A DNA stretch of 64,000 bases, taken from positions 4,402,001 to 4,466,000 of the forward strand of contig NZ_CP017279.1 in assembly GCF_001750725.1 (NCBI RefSeq). Reading direction: 5' to 3'. The DNA is from Enterobacter ludwigii (lineage in GTDB: Bacteria; Pseudomonadota; Gammaproteobacteria; Enterobacterales; Enterobacteriaceae). The notes under the pieces were generated by a model. That model was not told the origin of the DNA. It worked only from the letters and a program-made list of their open reading frames with translations, and did not search any database. Position 1 is the stretch's first letter; the number at the start of each line of letters is the position of its first letter. Of the stretch, positions 56,524 to 64,000 are shown piece by piece. Position numbers and translations under genes: made by a program.

Positions 56524-57780
56524 TTAATGCGCGATAGGCTGCGCAGCGTGCGGTTCGCGTACGTGCTTGTACTTGAACAGTGCGATAAACGCGAAGAACA
56601 GTACCAATGAGTACGCGGCGAAGATAAGCCACACGGGCTGCCAGTTGGTGATGCCGTTAGTGGTGTACATCTCAACCACTTTACCGCTCACCACACCGCC
56701 CAGAATACAGCCGAAGCCGTTGGTCATCATCAGGAACATACCCTGAGCACTGGCGCGAATTTCAGGTTTCACCTCTTTTTCCACAAACACCGAACCAGAG
56801 ATGTTGAAGAAGTCGAAGGCGCAGCCGTAAACAATCATCGACAGAACCAGCAGCACGGTACCGAACGGGCTTGGGTCGCCGTAGGCAAACAGACCGAAGC
56901 GCAACATCCATGCAGCGATACTGATCAGCATGACGTTCTTGATGCCGTAGCGGCTCAGGAAGAACGGGATGGTCAGGATGAACAGCGTCTCAGAGATCTG
57001 AGAGATGGACATCATCACTGACGCATGTTCAACGATAAAGCTGCCAGAGAACAGCGGGTTATTGTCGAAGCTGTGCAGGAAGGTGTTGCCGAACATGTTG
57101 GTGATCTGCAGTTCCGCACCCAGCAGCATGGAGAAGATAAAGAAGATCGCCATGCGTTTGTTTTTAAACAGCGCAAAGGCGTCCAGACCGAGCATGGTGC
57201 TCCAGCTCTGGTTTTTCTGCTGGTTAGACACCGGAATATGCGGCAGGGTCAGGGTGAACAGCGCCAGCACCACGGAGAGTGCCGCCCCGATGTAGAGCTG
57301 CATATGGCTCAGTTCGAAGCCTGCGAAGCTCACGCCCCACATTGCCATGATAAAGCCGATGGTGCCCCAGATACGGATTGGTGGGAAATCGGTGACGATT
57401 TCCATACCGGCAGATTTCAGGCGGTAGTAGGAGATGGTGTTGATCAGGCCAAGCGTTGGCATGTAGGCCAGCGAGTTAAACAGGATCACCATGAACATCG
57501 CCCCCGGCGTGGTGACCTGGGCTGCCATAAACAGCGTCCCCGCACCCACCAGATGGCAAAGCATGTACAGCCATTTCGCACTTAACCATTTATCCGCCAC
57601 GATCCCCAGCAGCGTTGGCATAAAGACAGCCGCAATGCCGAGCGAGCTGTAGACGGCACCGATAGACGCACCATCGAACTTGAGCGTCACAAACATATAG
57701 GAGCCGAGTGTAGTCAGCCAGCTACCCCACAGGCAGAACTGCAGAAACGACAATATTTTAAGCTGCAGCTTAAGGTTCAT
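56524..57780 (-). CDS. nupG: Nucleoside:H+ symporter NupG
   Basis: 418 residues, the E. coli length from MNLKLQLKILSFLQFCLWGS. Twelve hydrophobic segments of the NHS family of the MFS, with DFPPIRIWGTIGFIMAMW after helix 4. It imports purine and pyrimidine nucleosides. The upstream region has CytR-like and CRP-like motifs, in line with control by CytR, DeoR and CRP in E. coli. Confidence 0.95.
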   Translation of the reverse strand: MNLKLQLKILSFLQFCLWGSWLTTLGSYMFVTLKFDGASIGAVYSSLGIAAVFMPTLLGIVADKWLSAKWLYMLCHLVGAGTLFMAAQVTTPGAMFMVILFNSLAYMPTLGLINTISYYRLKSAGMEIVTDFPPIRIWGTIGFIMAMWGVSFAGFELSHMQLYIGAALSVVLALFTLTLPHIPVSNQQKNQSWSTMLGLDAFALFKNKRMAIFFIFSMLLGAELQITNMFGNTFLHSFDNNPLFSGSFIVEHASVMMSISQISETLFILTIPFFLSRYGIKNVMLISIAAWMLRFGLFAYGDPSPFGTVLLVLSMIVYGCAFDFFNISGSVFVEKEVKPEIRASAQGMFLMMTNGFGCILGGVVSGKVVEMYTTNGITNWQPVWLIFAAYSLVLFFAFIALFKYKHVREPHAAQPIAH

Positions 57781-57843
57781 GTTACTTTCCTCACAAGTGA
57801 GCGGGAGATATGTTGTTATAGGAACATTCAGGGTTGTTATTTG

Positions 57844-57940
57844 ATGCAATTCTATCAGCAGGCGAGGTTATGTTTTGTTACCTCCCGCAAAAAAATGCAA
57901 TCCACATTAATTTGCAGTTTGGATTGTGATGCAAATAACA
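57844..57940 (-). promoter_or_regulatory. Candidate CytR/CRP control region of nupG
   Basis: ATGCAA occurs at 57844-57849, 57895-57900 and 57929-57934; the CytR half-site is GTTGCATT, whose complement contains ATGCAA. A CRP-like site is TGTGA (57925-57929), six bases, TAACA (57936-57940). Distances to the unknown start are not checked. Confidence 0.45.
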
Positions 57941-57977
57941 TTTTCGTATGGGTGGGAGCGGGGAAGGTGCGGTCTGA

Positions 57978-58018
57978 TGCCCTCACCCTGGCCCTCTCCC
58001 ACAGGAAGAGGGCAGGGT
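57978..58018. repeat. CCCTCTCCC-type intergenic palindrome, copy 5
   Basis: CCCTCACCCTGGCCCTCTCCC, CACAGGA, AGAGGGCAGGGT between nupG upstream DNA and the mltC end. The longest copy, matching the fuller arm order of the family. Confidence 0.65.
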
Positions 58019-58025
58019 AAAGGGT

Positions 58026-59431
<1,406 letters not shown>

Positions 59432-59457
59432 ACTCATTCCTCTGTTGGTGGCTGATG

Positions 59458-60510
59458 CTAAACCATTGCACCGGCACGTAATTGCTGTAACAGGCGCTCC
59501 ACGGGAGCCGCCAGCCCGACTGATGGCGGTTGCGCTAAGTTATACCAGAGAGCCGTTCCTTCATCCATGCAGGCGGTGATTGAGGACACGGGAAGCCACA
59601 TCGGTACAATATCCAGATGGAAATGGCTAAAGGTATGACGAAACGCGGTCAGCTGCGTCAGGTTATCGGCAGCGATGCCGCGCTGTTTAAGCCATTCCCG
59701 TAACAATTCTTCATCTTCAAACTGTGGGAAGCAGTATAGACCACCCCACAGGCCGCTCGGCGGCCGCTGCGCCAGAAAGACGCCTTCGCCATGCTGCATC
59801 AACAGCATGTAGCCGGTGCGCTCTGGCAGCGTCTGCTTTGGCTTTTTGCCCGGATACTGCGCCCATGCGTGGTTCGCATAAGCCACGCAGAGATTATTGA
59901 CCGGGCAAAGTTCGCATTTCGGTTTTGATCGCGTGCAGACCATGGCCCCCAGGTCCATCATCGCCTGGTTAAAGCGCTCCACGCCTTTTGCCGGGGTAAC
60001 CGCTTCGCTGATCTCCCACAGCCGTTTTTCGACCTCTTTTTTTCCCGGCCAGCCGTCAACGGCATAGCATCGTGCGAGGACGCGCTTCACGTTGCCGTCG
60101 AGGATCGGGAAATGTTTACCTAAAGACAGGGAGAGGATTGCGCCAGCGGTTGAACGTCCGACGCCGGGCAAATCGGCCACTTCATCGAAGGTTTCCGGAA
60201 ATGTGCCGTGGTGTCGGGTCGCCACCTGCTGCGCGGCTTTATGCAAATTGCGCGCACGGGCGTAGTAACCGAGACCGGTCCACAGGTGCAGCACCTCGTC
60301 TAATGGCGCATTGGCCAGGTCGGTCACCGTTGGGAAACGTGCCATAAAGCGCTCGAAGTAAGGAATCACCGTAGCGACCTGCGTTTGTTGCAACATCACT
60401 TCGGAGAGCCATACTTTGTAAGGCGTTTTTTCAATTTGCCAGGGCAGGGTTTTACGCCCGTATTTGTCGTACCAGTCCAGCACCTGGGCTGAAAATTGAG
60501 AGGCTTGCAT
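59458..60510 (-). CDS. mutY: Adenine DNA glycosylase MutY
   Basis: 350 residues from MQASQFSAQ, as in E. coli. Catalytic E37 ([10 protein letters not shown]) and D138-region Asp ([10 protein letters not shown]) are present, with a helix-hairpin-helix ([14 protein letters not shown]) and the [4Fe-4S] ligands C-X6-C-X2-C-X5-C ([17 protein letters not shown]). The C-terminal Nudix-like domain recognises 8-oxoG. It removes A opposite 8-oxoG. Two ATGs (60516, 60510) are in frame; no clear ribosome site. Confidence 0.96.
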   Translation of the reverse strand: MQASQFSAQVLDWYDKYGRKTLPWQIEKTPYKVWLSEVMLQQTQVATVIPYFERFMARFPTVTDLANAPLDEVLHLWTGLGYYARARNLHKAAQQVATRHHGTFPETFDEVADLPGVGRSTAGAILSLSLGKHFPILDGNVKRVLARCYAVDGWPGKKEVEKRLWEISEAVTPAKGVERFNQAMMDLGAMVCTRSKPKCELCPVNNLCVAYANHAWAQYPGKKPKQTLPERTGYMLLMQHGEGVFLAQRPPSGLWGGLYCFPQFEDEELLREWLKQRGIAADNLTQLTAFRHTFSHFHLDIVPMWLPVSSITACMDEGTALWYNLAQPPSVGLAAPVERLLQQLRAGAMV

Positions 60511-60654
60511 GGTCATCGATTCGCATAATCAGGGACGCCGATTGCAGCACAGCGTCAATCTGCTGTAAACCGGATCTTTCCCATGCTTGCATAGAAGCCT
60601 TAACTTTGGATAATGCCCGTTTCCCGAACATTCTCACAAGCAGACAACTCTTTT

Positions 60655-61374
60655 ATGAAAAACGACGTCATTTCACCGGAATTTGATGAAAACGGTCGCC
60701 CGCTGCGCCGTATTCGCAGCTTTGTCCGCCGTCAGGGTCGCCTGACCAAAGGGCAGCAACATGCGCTGGACAACTACTGGCCGGTGATGGGCGTTGAGTT
60801 CAGCGAGCAGCCTCTGGACTTTACCGAGCTGTTTGGCCGCGACGCGCCGGTAACACTGGAGATTGGCTTCGGTATGGGGTCTTCACTGGTTACCATGGCC
60901 CACGCGCGCCCGGAGCAAAATTTCCTCGGCATTGAGGTGCACTCACCAGGCGTAGGCGCATGTCTGGCAACGGCTCATGAAGAGGGCGTTGAGAACCTGC
61001 GCGTTATGTGTCACGACGCGGTTGAAGTGCTGCACAAAATGATTCCTGACAATTCTTTGACCATGGTTCAGCTCTTTTTCCCTGACCCGTGGCACAAAGC
61101 ACGGCATAATAAACGCCGTATCGTTCAGGCGCCGTTTGCTGAGCTGGTAAAAAGTAAGCTGAAACTGGGCGGTGTCTTCCATATGGCGACCGACTGGGAA
61201 CCTTATGCGGAACATATGCTGGAAGTCATGTCGTCTCTGGACGGGTATAAAAACCAGTCTGCAAGCAACGACTATGTACCGCGTCCGGATTCACGTCCGG
61301 TGACAAAATTTGAACAGCGTGGCCATCGTCTTGGTCACGGCGTATGGGACTTAATGTTCGAGAGGGTGAAATAA
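60655..61374 (+). CDS. trmB: tRNA (guanine(46)-N7)-methyltransferase TrmB
   Basis: 239 residues, the E. coli size. The SAM site is [12 protein letters not shown], and the family motif is [15 protein letters not shown]. It makes m7G46 in tRNA variable loops. Divergent from mutY; its stop TAA overlaps the yggL ATG by one base. Confidence 0.95.
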   Translation: MKNDVISPEFDENGRPLRRIRSFVRRQGRLTKGQQHALDNYWPVMGVEFSEQPLDFTELFGRDAPVTLEIGFGMGSSLVTMAHARPEQNFLGIEVHSPGVGACLATAHEEGVENLRVMCHDAVEVLHKMIPDNSLTMVQLFFPDPWHKARHNKRRIVQAPFAELVKSKLKLGGVFHMATDWEPYAEHMLEVMSSLDGYKNQSASNDYVPRPDSRPVTKFEQRGHRLGHGVWDLMFERVK

Positions 61375-61700
61375 TGGCAAAGAATCGTAGCCGTCGTCTG
61401 CGTAAAAAAATGCACATCGAAGAATTCCAGGAAGTGGGCTTCTCCGTTGCGTGGCGTTTCCCGGAAGGCACCAGTGTAGACCAGATCGATCAGGACGTAG
61501 ATGCGTTCATTAATGAAGTGATCGAGCCAAACAAGCTGGCCTTTGATGGTAGCGGTTACCTGGCATGGGAAGGTCTGATCTGCACCCAGGAAGTCGGTAA
61601 ATGCACCGAAGAACATCAGGCGCTTGTGCGCAAATGGCTTGAAGACCACAAACTGGAAGATGTCCGCGTCAGCGAACTTTTTGACGTTTGGTGGGACTAA
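61374..61700 (+). CDS. yggL: DUF469/YggL family 50S-associated protein
   Basis: 108 residues ([20 protein letters not shown] to ELFDVWWD). The basic N-terminus and the compact fold fit a ribosome-associated protein; the YggL family binds the 50S subunit. Translationally coupled to trmB by the overlap TAATG. Confidence 0.92.
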   Translation: MAKNRSRRLRKKMHIEEFQEVGFSVAWRFPEGTSVDQIDQDVDAFINEVIEPNKLAFDGSGYLAWEGLICTQEVGKCTEEHQALVRKWLEDHKLEDVRVSELFDVWWD

Positions 61701-61756
61701 TTAAGCAGTAAGGGGCCAGCATTAGCTGGCCCATTTTGTCTGAGGGAGTGTTTAAG

Positions 61757-62473
61757 ATGCGCAAAACGTTGCTGGCTGTTGCCTTAATGGCAACCGGATT
61801 CACCGCTCATGCGGAGTATAAATGTAGCGTCACCCCGCGTGATGACGTGGTGTTAAGCCCGCAAACCGTGCAGGTCAAAGGCGAGAACGGCCATCTGGTG
61901 ATTACGCCGGACGGGAACGTCACATTTAACGGTAAACAGTACAACCTGACCCCCGCTCAGCGTGAGCAGGCGAAAGACTACCAGGCCGATTTGCGTACCG
62001 CGCTGCCGTGGATTGATGAAGGTGCCCTGACGCGCGTAGAGAAGAGCCGCGTCGCGCTGGATAAGATCATCACCAAAGAGGTGGGAGAGAGCAGTAACAT
62101 GCGCACCCGCCTGACGAAGCTCGACAAACAGCTGAAAGAGCAGATGAACCGCATTATTGAGCATCGCGCCGACGGCCTGACGTTCCATTACAAGGCAATC
62201 GATCAGGTTCGTGCCGACGGTCAGCAGCTGGTGAACCAGGCAATGGGTGGCATCCTGCAGGACAGCATTAACGAGATGGGGGCTAAAGCGGTGCTGAAAG
62301 GCGGCGGTAACCCACTGCAGGGCGTGCTCGGTAGCCTGGGCGGTCTGCAGACCTCGATTCAGAACGAGTGGAAGAACCAGGAAGACGATTTCCAGCAGTT
62401 CGGCAAAGACGTCTGTAAGCGCGTAGTGTCGCTGGAAGATAGCCGCAAGGCGCTGGTGGGAACGCTGAAGTAA
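61757..62473 (+). CDS. yggN: DUF2884 periplasmic protein YggN
   Basis: 238 residues with a signal peptide (MRKTLLAVALMATGFTAHA). The mature part is charged and helical and ends KALVGTLK. The function is not established. The ATG at 61757 gives a normal signal peptide and the E. coli length; GAGGGAG lies just upstream. Last gene of trmB-yggL-yggN. Confidence 0.92.
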   Translation: MRKTLLAVALMATGFTAHAEYKCSVTPRDDVVLSPQTVQVKGENGHLVITPDGNVTFNGKQYNLTPAQREQAKDYQADLRTALPWIDEGALTRVEKSRVALDKIITKEVGESSNMRTRLTKLDKQLKEQMNRIIEHRADGLTFHYKAIDQVRADGQQLVNQAMGGILQDSINEMGAKAVLKGGGNPLQGVLGSLGGLQTSIQNEWKNQEDDFQQFGKDVCKRVVSLEDSRKALVGTLK

Positions 62474-62475
62474 TT

Positions 62476-62560
62476 TCCCCTCACCCTAAACCTCTCCCCA
62501 AAGGGGCGAGGGGATGGTTTGCGCCCTTTCCCTTTTAGAGAGAAGGCCGGGGTGAGGGTT
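62476..62560. repeat. CCCTCTCCC-type intergenic repeats, copy 6 (double)
   Basis: CCCCTCACCC, then CCTCTCCCC, AAA, GGGGCGAGGGG, followed by CCCTTTCCC, TTTTAGA, GAGAAGGCCGGGGTGAGGG. It looks like two abutting or one degenerate long member of the family. It lies at the yggN end and the end of the convergent DUF559 gene. Confidence 0.65.
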
Positions 62561-62897
62561 GCAGCATTTGCAGTGTTTCAAGGATCTTTTCTAACACCGC
62601 TTCTTCGTTATTCCAGAGTTCGTTGTTCCAAAATCGAATGACATACCAGCCTTTCTCGTTAAGCCAGCACGTTCTTTGACGATCGTATTCCTGCTTTTCA
62701 TCATGTTGCCCGCCATCCAGTTCAATAGCCAGATGAGCCGCGCAGCAGGCGAAATCCAGAATGTAGTAATCTACAGGATGTTGTCGACGAAATTTATAAT
62801 TTTCGAAACGGCGGCTGCGCAGTAGATACCAAAGCCGTCTTTCTTCTTTTGTCAGCTCCCGTCTGAGCTGTTTTGCATAAGTTCGAGTAATATCCAT
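62535..62897 (-). CDS. DUF559 endonuclease-fold protein
   Basis: About 120 residues. The PD-(D/E)XK-type core is visible: KFRRQHPVDYYILDF, AIELDGGQHDEKQEYDRQR and a C-terminal WYVIRFWNNELWNN. This is the DUF559 family, related to very-short-patch repair endonucleases, whose role is unknown. ATG at 62897 or GTG at 62903 are both possible. The coding end overlaps the double palindrome. In E. coli ansB and yggM, not this gene, sit between yggN and hemW. Confidence 0.8.
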   Translation of the reverse strand: MDITRTYAKQLRRELTKEERRLWYLLRSRRFENYKFRRQHPVDYYILDFACCAAHLAIELDGGQHDEKQEYDRQRTCWLNEKGWYVIRFWNNELWNNEEAVLEKILETLQMLQPSPRPSL

Positions 62898-62960
62898 CCC
62901 CACACTCTGCCAGCCTTTCCCTCAGCCGGCAGAATGGGGTGCAAAATCCTGAATCAGCCT

Positions 62961-64000
62961 TCAGGAATCTTCTGCGAGGAACAACTCAAGCAGGGAGTTT
63001 AAAAACAGTTTGCCGTGCTCGGTGATCTGCCAGTAATCCTCACACTCGGTGAGATATCCCTGCGCCAGCGCCTCGTCAATCTGCGGACGAATCGTGGCTT
63101 CCGGCAATCCGGTATAACGCGCAAACTCCGCACGTGGTGCGGGTTCCAGCAAGCGGAAGCGGTTCATAAAGAACTCAAACGGTTTATCCGCCGCCTCAAC
63201 ATCATGCTGACGTTCAAGGTAGCGGCCTTCCATGTAACCACGCGGATGACGCGTTTTGGCGGTACGCAGGATGCGCCCGTCAGGGAAGGTTACTTTACCG
63301 TGTGCGCCACAGCCAATCCCCAGATAATCACCAAAGCGCCAGTAGTTCAGGTTGTGCTGACACTGGTAACCCGGCTTCGCGTATGCGGAGGTTTCGTATT
63401 GCTGATAACCTGCCGCGGTCAAAAGCTGATGACCTTGCTCAAAGATATCCCACAGGGCGTCATCATCCGGCAGCACCGGCGGACGGGAACCAAACAGCGT
63501 GTTTGGCTCAATAGTCAGCTGATACCATGAGAGATGCGGTGGGTTAAGCGCGATCGCCTGACGCAGATCGTCCAGCGCTTCCTCCAGCGACTGGTCCGGC
63601 AGGCCGTGCATCAAATCCAGGTTAAAGCTGCGCAGGCCTAAGCCAGTGGCCAGGTTTGCCGCGCGCTTTGCCTCTTCCGGGCCGTGAATGCGTCCCAGAC
63701 GTTTCAGCTTCGGCTCGCTAAAGCTCTGGACACCGATCGAGATGCGGTTTACGCCTGCACGTTGATAATCGACAAAACGGTCGGCTTCAACGGTGCCGGG
63801 GTTGGCTTCCATTGTTATTTCAGCATCCGCGGCCAGGTTCAGGCGCGCACGCACGCCGTCCAGCAGCGTTTGCATCGCCGGGCCAGAAAGCAGGCTCGGC
63901 GTACCGCCACCAATGAAAATGGTCTTAACTTCACGTCCCTGTGCGTAAGGTACATCGGCATCGAGGTCGGCCAGCAGATGCGCAACGTAGTCATCATGCG
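62961..64000 (-). CDS. hemW: Heme chaperone HemW (5' end outside window)
   Basis: About 346 residues are visible; the frame continues past the window edge, where the radical-SAM Cys motif would be. Visible stretches are IFIGGGTPSLLSG, ITMEANPGTVEADRF, GVQSFSEPKLKRLGRIH and FNLDLMHGLPDQSLE. HemW is related to coproporphyrinogen oxidase HemN but binds heme and inserts it into respiratory proteins. A HemN paralog is possible but the stretch FGDYLGIGCGAHGK favours HemW. Confidence 0.9.
   Translation of the reverse strand, partial: HDDYVAHLLADLDADVPYAQGREVKTIFIGGGTPSLLSGPAMQTLLDGVRARLNLAADAEITMEANPGTVEADRFVDYQRAGVNRISIGVQSFSEPKLKRLGRIHGPEEAKRAANLATGLGLRSFNLDLMHGLPDQSLEEALDDLRQAIALNPPHLSWYQLTIEPNTLFGSRPPVLPDDDALWDIFEQGHQLLTAAGYQQYETSAYAKPGYQCQHNLNYWRFGDYLGIGCGAHGKVTFPDGRILRTAKTRHPRGYMEGRYLERQHDVEAADKPFEFFMNRFRLLEPAPRAEFARYTGLPEATIRPQIDEALAQGYLTECEDYWQITEHGKLFLNSLLELFLAEDS

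Overview
This 64-kb window is an ordinary chromosomal segment from a citrate-fermenting member of the Enterobacteriaceae, most like Enterobacter or a close relative. Many proteins match E. coli K-12 proteins in length and sequence (ParC, FtsP, YgiQ, SpeC, NupG, MltC, MutY, TrmB), but the accessory blocks between them differ from E. coli. I see no phage, insertion sequence, CRISPR array or integrase.

Layout. 1-5.3 kb: a sugar-acid scavenging locus made of an AraC-type regulator (cut by the window start), a divergent DUF2264 protein, an oligosaccharide:H+ symporter and a GH88 unsaturated glycuronyl hydrolase. 5.3-24.2 kb: a conserved backbone of ygiN-mdaB, qseBC, ygiW, parC, plsC, ftsP, trkG, ygiQ, dkgA-yqhD with regulator yqhC, yghB, metC and exbBD. 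24.2-25.7 kb: three unrecognised AT-rich genes. 25.8-35.7 kb: yqhA, gpr (yghZ), a large autotransporter, a methyl-accepting chemotaxis protein, a glycine-zipper protein, yghU and gss. 35.7-43.3 kb: the pgaABCD biofilm polysaccharide operon, a divergent LuxR-type regulator and a tRNA-Phe gene. 43.4-46.5 kb: yqgA and speC. 46.5-56.5 kb: a complete citrate fermentation cluster: citAB sensor/regulator, divergent citS, an FAH-family gene and citCDEFXG. 56.5-64 kb: backbone again, with nupG, mltC-yggX-mutY, trmB-yggL-yggN, a DUF559 nuclease-like gene and hemW (cut by the window end).

How the parts work together. CitS imports citrate. Citrate lyase (CitDEF, with CitC, CitX and CitG making and activating its prosthetic group) splits it to acetate and oxaloacetate. 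Klebsiella then uses the membrane pump OadGAB. Here no oad genes are present, and an FAH-family protein occupies the position after citS, so it is a good candidate for a soluble oxaloacetate decarboxylase. The pga operon is placed beside a tRNA-Phe gene.

The observations I would follow first are: (1) the FAH-family protein in the citrate operon; (2) a 24-codon upstream ORF with a strong Shine-Dalgarno whose stop codon lies in a hairpin just before speC; (3) a 20-bp direct repeat in helical phase upstream of citS; (4) a PgaB precursor without a recognisable lipobox; (5) the unrecognised three-gene block between exbD and yqhA; (6) RTX-like nonapeptides inside the autotransporter passenger.
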